A DNA stretch of 23,646 nucleotides, from contig DDIS01000047.1 of NCBI GenBank assembly GCA_002338615.1, positions 1 to 23,646 of the forward strand, written 5' to 3'. This document shows, piece by piece, positions 1-8,417 of this stretch. A program made the translations under genes and the position numbers. This stretch comes from Proteobacteria bacterium UBA1844. GTDB lineage: Bacteria > Pseudomonadota > Gammaproteobacteria > Steroidobacterales > Woeseiaceae. The stretch's first letter is position 1; each line of letters starts with the position of its first letter. The notes under the pieces were generated by a model. That model saw nothing but the letters and a program-made list of their open reading frames with translations. It had not been told where the DNA came from and made no database searches.

Positions 1-182
1 CCCGCGCCGGCCGCGAACACAAGTTCCGTCAGCTGCGGCGCCAGCGTTACAACGCGAGTGGCAATGATTTCAGGCGGGGGCGCGCCGGGCGTGGGCTGGC
101 AGGCGGCGAGGCAAAGCAACGCGAATGCGGCCAGGAATCTGCGGGGTAGCAACAAATGGGGCGAGAGTGTTACGCAGTCCAT
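1..182 (-). CDS. BtuF-like cobalamin-binding lipoprotein (partial, C-terminus outside window)
   Basis: Only about 60 codons are present. From the ATG at 182 the protein has a basic stretch (PRR), a hydrophobic core and a lipobox LAAC at residues 25-28, so it is probably a lipoprotein. After a short Pro/Ala linker comes RVVTLAPQLTELVFAAGAG, which matches the first strand and helix of BtuF-type substrate-binding proteins for cobalamin or iron chelates. The ATG overlaps the end of ampE by 13 bp. A TTG at 155 would give a more usual short signal peptide and is a real alternative; neither has a clear Shine-Dalgarno sequence. The family call rests on this one segment, and the ligand cannot be told. 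It is the last visible gene of the ampD-ampE operon. Confidence 0.6.
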   Translation of the reverse strand, partial: MDCVTLSPHLLLPRRFLAAFALLCLAACQPTPGAPPPEIIATRVVTLAPQLTELVFAAGA

Positions 183-1096
183 CCGTACAGCGTCATCGCG
201 GCGATAATGACCACCCAGATCAGCAGCAGGCGAAACACCAGGCTATTTGCTGTCGTCGCACCACGAATGCTGCGCTCGACCAGGTCCTCATCCGGCACTT
301 CGTCAAGCGCCATCGCGCCGACTCCAACTCGCGCCAGCAGACTTTCGTTCGATCCTGCAGCTATCCCACCTGGTTCCCCCCGGGGCGTGCGCCAGGCTTC
401 GATGGCCGCGTCGAAATGGCCGGCAATCGCATAGCCAATTGCTGTCAGCCGTGCCGGGATCCACGCCAGAAAAGCGTGCAGTCCAGACGCCACGGCCTGC
501 ACCCTGACCGCAGCGGCGGACGCCTCTTCGTTTTCCTGTCGCAGCGCGTTAAGCACGGCCCGACGCCTGATGAGATCGGTGATCCGATACGTCCACGCGC
601 CCAGCGGGCCGAGCGGGCCGAGCACGAAAAACCAGAATATAACGGCGAACAGGCGATTATTGGCCTGTACAAATACGGCAGCTTCGACGGCACGCGTTGC
701 CTCGTACTGATCCTCAGGTAGCTCACCTTCGATCAGCGTCTCTGCGCGGCGCCGCGCAGTTTCTTCATCGCCGGCCTCCAGCGCCCGGCAGTATTCATCC
801 ACGTCCTCTCCGACATCTTTCGGTCCGAGTGAGAAAAACAGCACCGCGATGGAGAGAACCAGGTAAGGAAAACCGAGCAAGGTATCGTTAAGCGCCGAGC
901 TGACTATGAGCACCGGCAACACAAGTACGAGCGTCAGCAGCAATACCAGCGATAACGCGGACACGGTCGATTTCCCGGACGCGTTCCGTATCCCGGCGTC
1001 AATAACACGATCGAGCCACGGCATTCTGCGCCAGTGAAAATACTGGGTAGCAAGGCGCTCAATGACGAGACTGACAAGGAGTGCGATGAGGTTCAT
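170..1096 (-). CDS. ampE: AmpE family inner-membrane protein
   Basis: Protein of 308 residues with several hydrophobic segments (about 46-70, 75-90, 149-170 and 289-305) and a cytosolic-looking acidic stretch at about 92-140. The N-terminus (LIALLVSLVIERL), the central FWFFVLGPLGPLGAWTYR, the segment AWIPARLTAIGYAIAGHF and the C-terminal MTLYGWTA resemble E. coli AmpE (284 residues), a membrane protein tied to beta-lactamase induction through cell-wall recycling; its molecular role is not settled. The start ATG overlaps the ampD stop codon by 4 bp (ATGA), as expected for the classic ampD-ampE pair. No ampC or ampR is visible here. Confidence 0.9.
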   Translation of the reverse strand: MNLIALLVSLVIERLATQYFHWRRMPWLDRVIDAGIRNASGKSTVSALSLVLLLTLVLVLPVLIVSSALNDTLLGFPYLVLSIAVLFFSLGPKDVGEDVDEYCRALEAGDEETARRRAETLIEGELPEDQYEATRAVEAAVFVQANNRLFAVIFWFFVLGPLGPLGAWTYRITDLIRRRAVLNALRQENEEASAAAVRVQAVASGLHAFLAWIPARLTAIGYAIAGHFDAAIEAWRTPRGEPGGIAAGSNESLLARVGVGAMALDEVPDEDLVERSIRGATTANSLVFRLLLIWVVIIAAMTLYGWTA

Positions 1097-1653
1097 AGCA
1101 GCCCATCATACAACCGCAGCCAATCAAACGCAGGGCCGGGGTCCGTCTTTCTGCCCGGTGCAATATCACTGTGCGCCGCAAGTTCACGATTGGTGATAGC
1201 GGGATAGGCAAGGCGGAGGGCACGAATGACCGCCTGCAAACAGTCATATTGCCGATCTTCGTAGGCCGTCTCGTCTTCCCCTTCGAGTTCGATGCCGATG
1301 GAAAAGTCGTTGCATTGCGCGCGGCCACGGAACACGGACTCGCCGCAATGCCAGGCCCGCTTGCCAAACGGCACGAATTGCGTGACCTCGCCGTCGCGGC
1401 GAATCAGGACGTGCGATGACACCCGCATGCCGCGGATCGCCTGGAAATACGGATGCGCGTCCCAGTCGAGCCGGTTACAGAACAGGGACTCGATCTCGGG
1501 GCCGCCAAATTGTCGGGGCGGCAAACTGATCCCGTGCACGACGATGAGCGTCGGTACGACGCCGTCCGGCCGCGCATCACAATTGGGGCTCGCTACCTGG
1601 CGCACCTCGCGGATCAGCCCGGCCTGCAGGTCGACGTCAAATTGAGGCGACAT
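1093..1653 (-). CDS. ampD: AmpD, cytosolic 1,6-anhydro-N-acetylmuramyl-L-alanine amidase
   Basis: Zinc amidase of peptidoglycan recycling that cleaves the bond between anhydro-MurNAc and L-Ala in recovered muropeptides. Counted from the ATG at 1653 (186 residues), the zinc ligands are H40 (IVVHGIS), H161 (AAHSDIAPGRKTDPG) and D171. The catalytic glutamate is E122 in FSIGIELEG, and K169 fits the family lysine. There is no signal peptide, in line with cytosolic AmpD rather than a periplasmic paralogue. A TTG at 1662 would add three residues; I prefer the ATG because GAG lies about 5 nt before it. It is the first gene of ampD-ampE and is divergent from rsmE, with only about 32 bp between start codons. 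Confidence 0.95.
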   Translation of the reverse strand: MSPQFDVDLQAGLIREVRQVASPNCDARPDGVVPTLIVVHGISLPPRQFGGPEIESLFCNRLDWDAHPYFQAIRGMRVSSHVLIRRDGEVTQFVPFGKRAWHCGESVFRGRAQCNDFSIGIELEGEDETAYEDRQYDCLQAVIRALRLAYPAITNRELAAHSDIAPGRKTDPGPAFDWLRLYDGLL

Positions 1654-1685
1654 GTCGCTCAAGGATCAGGCATGATTTCGTTGAC

Positions 1686-2417
1686 ATGACCACGAGGCTA
1701 TTTGTTTCCGCGCCAATCAGCAATGGTGCTGAGCTTGTTATCGGCGGCGAACAGGCGCATTACCTGGGCCGCGTACTGCGCGCGGCCGTCGGCGATACGG
1801 TGCAGGTATTCAACGGTGACTGCGGCGAATGGCAAGCCACGATTACGGCCATGAGCAAAAATTCGGTAACGGTATTGGCCGCTGCCCGGCTCAACGCTGA
1901 CACCGAATCGCCGCTCCGTTCTCACCTGGTGCAGGGTATTTCGCGTGGCGAGCGCATGGACTTCGTGGTGCAAAAAGCCACCGAACTTGGCATCAAACGG
2001 ATCACGCCGGTTTTCACAAACCACGGTGTTGTAAGACTGGACGACAAGCGCGCCGGGAAACGCCGGGAGCACTGGCAGCGCATTGCGATAAGTGCCACTG
2101 AGCAGTGTGGCCGTCTCCGCCCGCCACTCATTGACCCACCCGTGTCACTCAATCACTGGTTCGGTGCCGGCCATGCGGTGGACAGCACGCAGCTGATATT
2201 GCTGCCTGGCGCCGCCACTGCCTTGTCAGCACTCGACACAATCGCGGAGAAAGTCTGCCTGCTGATTGGCCCAGAGGGCGGCTTTAGCGAACGAGAAATC
2301 GAGGATGCCGGTGTCGCAGGATTCAGGGCAGTATCGCTCGGCCCGCGTATCCTGCGCACCGAAACAGCGGCGCTCGCGGCATTGGCTGTTTTGCAATTGA
2401 GGTTCGGGGATCTCTGA
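1686..2417 (+). CDS. rsmE: 16S rRNA (uracil-1498-N3)-methyltransferase RsmE
   Basis: SPOUT-class methyltransferase that methylates N3 of U1498 in 16S rRNA using S-adenosylmethionine. The protein has 243 residues, the usual length. The N-terminal PUA-like part contains GEQAHYLGRVLRAAVGD (21-37). The knotted C-terminal domain shows QKATELG (96-102), SATEQCGR (136-143), the SAM-loop motif LIGPEGGFSEREI (193-205) and LGPRILRTETA (218-228), all hallmarks of RsmE. It is divergent from ampD and convergent with chpC. A chpC-rsmE neighbourhood also exists in P. aeruginosa, as I recall. The 23-30 bp upstream leave almost no room for a separate promoter, so its promoter must overlap the 5' end of ampD. 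Confidence 0.96.
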   Translation: MTTRLFVSAPISNGAELVIGGEQAHYLGRVLRAAVGDTVQVFNGDCGEWQATITAMSKNSVTVLAAARLNADTESPLRSHLVQGISRGERMDFVVQKATELGIKRITPVFTNHGVVRLDDKRAGKRREHWQRIAISATEQCGRLRPPLIDPPVSLNHWFGAGHAVDSTQLILLPGAATALSALDTIAEKVCLLIGPEGGFSEREIEDAGVAGFRAVSLGPRILRTETAALAALAVLQLRFGDL

Positions 2418-2458
2418 CAGAAGACTCACGGGCGAAGCGGTGCGCCGCGCGAAGCGTA

Positions 2459-2929
2459 TCAGGCTTGCAAGGATTCGCGTGCGAGCAACAGTTCGAGTTT
2501 TTCAAGGTCCGGAATCAGCGGATACTCGTTGATCATTTTCACGCGGCACAGTACCGGCGCGGTGTCCGGCCAGCCGTCGGTTGCGTCGAGCCGCAATACG
2601 TCGCGATTCACGCGTACGAGTTGCGGAAAACCTTGTGTAACGACGCCAAAGTAGCCGTTTTTGAGTTGGCCCGCGCTTGCGACAAACACAACGATTCGTG
2701 TCCGTCCGGTGGCAGCCGGCACAGGCTTGCCGAGTAATCCTTCGTAGGAAATGATCGGCAGCTCGCGCGTATTCCAGCTGATGCTGCCGAGCATCCAGTC
2801 CTGCGCCCCAGGCTGCTGCTGCGGCTTCGAAAAGCGCACGACCTCGGCCACACAGGCCCGCGGTACGATCAGGCGGTCTTCTGTAAGCGGAATCAGCAGG
2901 CTGTAAACTTCGTCGTCGGCGCCTGTCAT
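2459..2929 (-). CDS. chpC: ChpC-like CheW-domain coupling protein
   Basis: A 156-residue single CheW domain with no other domain. Recognisable pieces are the opening LLIPLTEDRLIVPRACVAEVV (residues 11-31), the segment WMLGSISWNTRELPIISYEGLLG (45-67, equivalent to the 'G.i.wrg..vPvidl' core of CheW) and a C-terminal LCRVKMINEYPLIPDLEKLE. This divergent CheW type, following chpA, fits ChpC of the Pil-Chp system, a second adaptor that may couple other receptors to ChpA. Its ATG overlaps the chpA stop by 4 bp, so it is translationally coupled and is the last gene of the operon. It ends 41 bp from the convergent rsmE stop. Confidence 0.85.
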   Translation of the reverse strand: MTGADDEVYSLLIPLTEDRLIVPRACVAEVVRFSKPQQQPGAQDWMLGSISWNTRELPIISYEGLLGKPVPAATGRTRIVVFVASAGQLKNGYFGVVTQGFPQLVRVNRDVLRLDATDGWPDTAPVLCRVKMINEYPLIPDLEKLELLLARESLQA

Positions 2930-5900
2930 TGCAATGTAATTCCCTGGTCATCAAGTTGCCGGCGAATCGCTTCCAGCAATTGCGCATCCTGGTACGGTTT
3001 GCCCAGGTAATCGTTGACGCCGAGCTCGATGGCGCGTGCCCGATGCTTGTCGCCAACCCGTGACGTAATCATGATAATTGGCACGCCGGCGATACGGTCG
3101 TCGTTGCGCACGTGCGATGCAAGTTCATAGCCGTCCATCCGTGGCATTTCTATATCGAGCAGGATGACGTCGGGCTTTTCATCCTGCATAACGCTGATCG
3201 CGTCCAGGCCATCTTTGGCTGTCAGCACCCGCAGACCATTGCGCTGCAAAAAGCGCTCGGTCACACGGCGTACCGTAATGGAATCATCCACGACCAGGGC
3301 GAGCGGCCGCCGGTCGGTCGGTGCCGGTGCCGCTTTTTTCAGCTCGACAACAGGCGCGCCGGTGCGCACCAGCGCGTTGATGTCGAGTATCAACACAATG
3401 CGCCCATCGCCGAGGATGGTCGCGCCGGATATGCCGCGTATGCCCGCCAGTTGCGGTCCAACTGTTTTCACTACGATCTCGCGACTCGCGAGCATTTCAT
3501 CGGTCAGCAAGGCCGCAGAATAGTCACCCGCACGGACCAGGATAATCGGGATATGCGATTCATCCTGCGGCAATTTCGCGGCCTGGCCACCGAGGTACAT
3601 ACCGAGGTGCCGAAATTTGTAGGACTGCTCGCCATACTGGAAACTCGGCTCGGTTTGTCCGAGCAGGGTTTCGAGTTCGGCGCGTGGAATTCGCGCAACA
3701 CCTTCAACCGAAGGCAGCGGCAACGCATAGACCTCGTCGCCCGTGCGCACGATCAATGCCTGGGTTATAGCAAGCGTGAACGGGAGCCGTACCGTAAAGT
3801 TCGTACCCTGGCCGGTCACCGATGAAATTCGGAGCGATCCACCCAGCTTCTTCACCTCGTTCGCAACGACATCCATACCAACGCCGCGACCGGCGGACTG
3901 GGTGACCGTACTTGCGGTTGAAAATCCCGGGGCCAGGATGAGTTCCATGATCTCTTCATCGCTTACCTTGCTGTCAGGCTTGAGCATGTCCTTTTCATAA
4001 GCTTTGCGGCGGATGGCATCGACATCCAGACCGCGGCCATCGTCGGCAATGTCGATTACCATTTCAGAGCCTTCGCGGTGCAGGCGTATCGTGATGCGAC
4101 CCACAGCCGGTTTGCCTGCGGCCTGGCGCGCGGCCGGTGCTTCGAGACCGTGCACGATGGCATTGCGCAGCATGTGCTCGAGCGGCGGTAACATCTTGTC
4201 CAGCACCTGCCGGTCAAGCTCCCCCGATGCACCCTCGACCGCCAGCTCGGCGCGCTTGTCAGATTCTTCTGCCGCTTGCCGGACGAGCCGCGTCAGGCGG
4301 CCGACATGACGTTCGAAGGGCACCATGCGCGTGCGCATGAGGCCATCCTGTAATTCCGCGGTGACACGTGACTGCTGTACGAGCAAACTCTCAGCTTCAT
4401 TGGTGATGTTGCCAAGCAGGTCCTTGATGCTACCCAGGTCACTGGCGGACTCCGCCAGTGCGCGCGAAAGCTGCTGAATGGTCGAATAACGATCCAGTTC
4501 CAGCGGATCGAAGTCTTTCGCCGCCAACGTTTCCTGGTGGCTGTGCATGATCTGTGCTTCGGTTTCCATTTCGAGCTTGCGCAACTGTCCACGCAATCGT
4601 GCAACGGTTTGTTCGAGCTCCTCGACATGGAACTCGAACGAGCTGACCTGCTGGCTCAGGCGCGAATGGTAAATACTGATTTCGCCAGCCGCGTTCAGCA
4701 GGTCTTCCAGCAGCTCCGCGTCGATCCTGGCGAATTCCTGGCGTGGCTCCGCGCCGCGCGGTGTCCGTAATTCCTGCGGGCCCTTCGCGACGGGTGCGCG
4801 CTCATCCGGGCTGCGCGCAGTTTGCGGCAACTCGCTGGCGCCTTGTTTCTCTGTAACCGTGCGCAACTCTGGCGGTTGCCTGCCGCCCTGCCGTGCTTGC
4901 GATCCGTCCTGGACCTTCGGCGGCGGCGACGCGTCTGCTTCCGTACCGGACTGGCCGTTTGCACCCGCAAGCTTATCCTCGCTGTGAGCCCGGTCGGCAA
5001 TACGCGGGGTATCGAGCAGCGGCGAATCTACGATGACCATGCTGACCGAGTCTTCGGGTTCGATGGTGAACGCGCCGACCTCGTCATCGCGATCCGGCTC
5101 GCTTGCGACATCGGCTGCGTTGGTACCCATGCCAAGATCAATTTCTTCAGCCAGTTCGAATCCGGCGTTCGCCTGCTTGATGCGCTGCTCAAGCTCGCCG
5201 GCAGTTGCAACCGGCTTGCCCGCGATTACCGTATCGCGCATGCGATGCAATTCGTCGATGCTGCGCTGCAATAAATCCTCGACGGCGGGCGTAGCCTTGA
5301 CACGGCCTTCGTCGACAGAAATCAGCAACGTTTCGAGTTCATGACTCAGGTTGCCCATAGCGGCTATGCCCGCCATGCGGGCGCCACCCTTCAGTGTATG
5401 CAGGTGACGCTTGAGTTCTTCCATCGGCTGCGCCGAACGATCTTTGGACCAGGCTATCAGCGCCTGGTCGGCTTCTTCGAGAAGCTCTGCCGATTCCTCG
5501 GTGAAAATTGCAGCGATTTCGGCATCGTATTCCGCCTCTTCGACGTCGTTGTCATCGCTGGTAACCACCGGTTTCGGCATTTCCTGAACCGATGCCGGCT
5601 TTTCTGCGACATCGGGCTCAGGACTCTCCTTTGCCCGCACGGCATCTGAAAGCCGGGTGATGTGGTCAATAAGGGCCGTGTAGTCCGCGCGTTCACGTAC
5701 CGGGTTGTTGATGTCGCCAACGATCGTATTGATTGCACGACTCGCCGCGCGCAATGCATCGAGACCCGATCTTTCGAATCCAATCTTTAGATCGAACACC
5801 CGCCGGACGAATCGGTTCAGCGCGGCTGCAACAGCAACGCCCCGCTCGACGTTTGCCATATTGGCACTGCCGTGCAGTGTGTGACAGGCGCGGTGCAGTT

Positions 5901-8388
5901 TGTCAGTGACATCGAATGGCGGCTGATGGCCTTCGCACGCCTCAAGATAATCTGTGATCACTTTCAGGTGGCCAGCCGTTTCCTTCGAGAAAATGTCGTA
6001 CAGGACCGGGTCCATTTCGAGTGCCGGTTCTTCCTTCGGCGGCACGTCGGGTTCTGACCTTGCAACGCTAAGTACGGCTGCATTCGGGTCACCGTCAGCA
6101 AACGCATTCGCCCGCGCAATGAAAAGGCTGATATCGGAAGCAGGTTCGGTGCCAACTTCCAGTTGCTCAACCAGCTCCGGCACCGCTGCGGCCGCCAGCT
6201 GGATAAAATCGATCATTGGCGGCGTACGAGTCAGGGTGCGATTGATGAGGCGGTTCAGAAGATTCTCGATCGCCCAGCAATATTCGCCAATCCGCTCGGC
6301 ACCGACCATGCGGCCGCTACCTTTCAGCGTGTGGAATGAGCGCCGCACCGTGATCAGCTTTTCCATGTCGTCAGGCATTGCCGCCCAACCCGGCAAATGA
6401 CGCTTGATCGATGCAATTTCTTCTTTGGCCTCTTCGATAAAAAGCTCAAGAATCTCCGGATCCATGTGTTCCGACGTCATCGATATGACTGGCAACGGGA
6501 TAATTTCCGTTGCCTGCAGTGACGCAGCCGGCGCTTCGAGGGCTTCTGCCGCCCGCTGTGCGATACCGTCGGTCGACAGGCGCTGGGTGGCCTCGACCGA
6601 CGGGGCTGCCTGCTCCCTGGATTCGATCAGGCGTTGTTCAACGTCGCGCAACACTGCGAGACAGGCCTCGGCGTTGTCTAGCATGTACCAGGGCTCACTG
6701 CGCCCGGCTTTCACGGTCTCCATGTAGTATTCAATGCTGACAATAACGTCGGCCAGGCGATCCGTTTCCTTCTGGTTCAGGACTGACGGGCCGCCACCGC
6801 TCAGCATCGCCGTCACCAGGCGCCCGACGCGCTCAACGACCTCCATCGCACGGGTCTTGTTCAATATCAGAAGGCCGGCCTTGATGCCTCGGATCAGTGA
6901 GGGAATGCTGTCGAGCCCCTGGGACGCGGCCTCATCGGTAAAACTTTGGCTAATCGTTTCCTTGATGCGCGCGAGATTGATAATGCACTCGCGCATGACC
7001 GATGCAGTGACCTTCTGAAACTCGCCGTCGTCGGCGGTATCGGTCACTGCAGCAGGGTCCGACGGCGCGGTCAGGCGTACCAGTTGCTGGTCGAGGCGAT
7101 CCTCGACTCGCAGCAGGGTCGATGCGATATCCAGGATCACCTGATCGTTGGCGACGCCACCGCGCTCGACCACTGACTTCAGTCGTTCGATTTCACCGTC
7201 GACATCGCCGCGCAGCTCGCCAAGTCCGAGTACGCCAAGCGTGTCACTGATTTTCTTCAGCAACTCGAGCTGCGGAACCAGCTCGGAAGACTTGTTCATG
7301 CCCGTGCGAACAAATATGTCGAGCACGTCCTTAACGCGACTCAGATCGTCCTTGATCGCGGATGCCACTGTTTCCATGAGCCTGGCGCTCGGCGCCGACA
7401 GGGCGTCGCGGGCCTGTTCGACCTGCTCGTCGCCGGGCAGCAGCTCGGCAAGATTGAATGCAGCCCGAACTTCGCTGATTCGCGGGCCGGCCGTGCTTGA
7501 CCGGGCAACGTAGTAAAGCAGGTTGTTCAGCAGGTCGTTGACCGGGTGTTTTTCGTAGGCGAGCAGCCCTTCATCAATAACGAACTTGAGCTGCCGGTCC
7601 GCCTGCCCAAGCAGGCGCTTGATCGCGATCGACGTTTCGAGCCCGCCCTGCTGGAGCGCCTCGAGCACCGCGGATACCACCCACCAGAGCTGGTACATAT
7701 CATCGCGTGTTGACGAATTCTCCAGCGCAGCGGATACCTTGCCGAGCGTATCAAGATGTCGTTGTGTTTCACCGCCCTTGATCCAGCCCAGCAATGCCAG
7801 CTGGAATTTCGGCCGCAGGCGCTTTGCGACCAGCACCGGATCTTCGCCGCTGCCCGCACGAACCTCATCCCCTGCCTTCGATCGCCTCGGCGACAGGTTC
7901 AGCAGCAGCAGTGTGCCTTCCGACAACAATGGTTCACCGCGCGCAGCCCGCAGATCGTTGAGCATCGGCAGCAGCACCAGGGCGATGTCGCGACCCCCGC
8001 CCATCAGGCGTTCGATATACACCGGCAACTGCACCATCGAGCGGGTCAGGGCTTCCAGGCCGTCTTCCCGCCCCTTGCCGTCGCGCAGCCTGGCAAGGTA
8101 GTCACAACACAGTTCCATTTCTTCGACAAGCAGTGCCGCGCCGTAGGTTTCGGTCATGCGCAGTGCGCCACGCGCCTGATGCAGCAGCTCACCGGCACGC
8201 TTCAGCGCTGCTGTTCCACCGCGACCGTCGACACAGTCTTCCAGCGCGAGGTGCGCATTGCGAATCGTCTCCATGAGCTCGGTGCCGACGACCGACAAGG
8301 CACTCAGCGCGCCGCTGCCTCTGTCCTCGCCAATCATTTGCTCATGAATGCCTGTATCGCCCGTCATCTGGTCGTCCGTGTCGCTCAC
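2926..8388 (-). CDS. chpA: ChpA hybrid histidine kinase of the type IV pilus chemosensory system
   Basis: Huge CheA-type kinase of 1820 residues. The N-terminal ~600 residues are helical and FimL/ChpA-like, with a degenerate Hpt-like segment around H70 (LLHQARGALRM). Three recognisable Hpt domains follow: H686 (SFHTLKGSGRM), H836 (CHTLHGSANM) and H997 (LHTLKGGARM). A disordered linker of about 1085-1215 leads to the dimerisation and ATPase core: N box HMLRNAIVHG (1405-1414), DIADDGRGLD, APGFSTAS and GRGVGMDVV (1501-1509). A CheW-like domain spans about 1535-1675, and a C-terminal receiver has D1701/D1702, phospho-acceptor D1745 (LLDIEMPRMDGYE) and K1797. The start is GTG at 8388 with GGA 5 nt upstream. 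It lies 29 bp after pilJ. It is shorter than P. aeruginosa ChpA (about 2470 residues) and has fewer phosphotransfer domains. Confidence 0.95.
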   Translation of the reverse strand: MSDTDDQMTGDTGIHEQMIGEDRGSGALSALSVVGTELMETIRNAHLALEDCVDGRGGTAALKRAGELLHQARGALRMTETYGAALLVEEMELCCDYLARLRDGKGREDGLEALTRSMVQLPVYIERLMGGGRDIALVLLPMLNDLRAARGEPLLSEGTLLLLNLSPRRSKAGDEVRAGSGEDPVLVAKRLRPKFQLALLGWIKGGETQRHLDTLGKVSAALENSSTRDDMYQLWWVVSAVLEALQQGGLETSIAIKRLLGQADRQLKFVIDEGLLAYEKHPVNDLLNNLLYYVARSSTAGPRISEVRAAFNLAELLPGDEQVEQARDALSAPSARLMETVASAIKDDLSRVKDVLDIFVRTGMNKSSELVPQLELLKKISDTLGVLGLGELRGDVDGEIERLKSVVERGGVANDQVILDIASTLLRVEDRLDQQLVRLTAPSDPAAVTDTADDGEFQKVTASVMRECIINLARIKETISQSFTDEAASQGLDSIPSLIRGIKAGLLILNKTRAMEVVERVGRLVTAMLSGGGPSVLNQKETDRLADVIVSIEYYMETVKAGRSEPWYMLDNAEACLAVLRDVEQRLIESREQAAPSVEATQRLSTDGIAQRAAEALEAPAASLQATEIIPLPVISMTSEHMDPEILELFIEEAKEEIASIKRHLPGWAAMPDDMEKLITVRRSFHTLKGSGRMVGAERIGEYCWAIENLLNRLINRTLTRTPPMIDFIQLAAAAVPELVEQLEVGTEPASDISLFIARANAFADGDPNAAVLSVARSEPDVPPKEEPALEMDPVLYDIFSKETAGHLKVITDYLEACEGHQPPFDVTDKLHRACHTLHGSANMANVERGVAVAAALNRFVRRVFDLKIGFERSGLDALRAASRAINTIVGDINNPVRERADYTALIDHITRLSDAVRAKESPEPDVAEKPASVQEMPKPVVTSDDNDVEEAEYDAEIAAIFTEESAELLEEADQALIAWSKDRSAQPMEELKRHLHTLKGGARMAGIAAMGNLSHELETLLISVDEGRVKATPAVEDLLQRSIDELHRMRDTVIAGKPVATAGELEQRIKQANAGFELAEEIDLGMGTNAADVASEPDRDDEVGAFTIEPEDSVSMVIVDSPLLDTPRIADRAHSEDKLAGANGQSGTEADASPPPKVQDGSQARQGGRQPPELRTVTEKQGASELPQTARSPDERAPVAKGPQELRTPRGAEPRQEFARIDAELLEDLLNAAGEISIYHSRLSQQVSSFEFHVEELEQTVARLRGQLRKLEMETEAQIMHSHQETLAAKDFDPLELDRYSTIQQLSRALAESASDLGSIKDLLGNITNEAESLLVQQSRVTAELQDGLMRTRMVPFERHVGRLTRLVRQAAEESDKRAELAVEGASGELDRQVLDKMLPPLEHMLRNAIVHGLEAPAARQAAGKPAVGRITIRLHREGSEMVIDIADDGRGLDVDAIRRKAYEKDMLKPDSKVSDEEIMELILAPGFSTASTVTQSAGRGVGMDVVANEVKKLGGSLRISSVTGQGTNFTVRLPFTLAITQALIVRTGDEVYALPLPSVEGVARIPRAELETLLGQTEPSFQYGEQSYKFRHLGMYLGGQAAKLPQDESHIPIILVRAGDYSAALLTDEMLASREIVVKTVGPQLAGIRGISGATILGDGRIVLILDINALVRTGAPVVELKKAAPAPTDRRPLALVVDDSITVRRVTERFLQRNGLRVLTAKDGLDAISVMQDEKPDVILLDIEMPRMDGYELASHVRNDDRIAGVPIIMITSRVGDKHRARAIELGVNDYLGKPYQDAQLLEAIRRQLDDQGITLQ

Positions 8389-8417
8389 AAGGTTCCGCTA
8401 GGTCTCAAAGGCACCGT

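Noticed and set aside
2432..2456. Direct repeat GCGAAGCG twice, with a GCGG/CCGC stem between, in the rsmE-chpC gap; considered as a bidirectional terminator
   Set aside because: The stem is only 4 bp and no T-run follows on either strand.
3112..3825. Open frame of 237 codons on the plus strand opposite the chpA receiver and CheW region
   Set aside because: Shadow of chpA; no ribosome-binding site or protein-like features.
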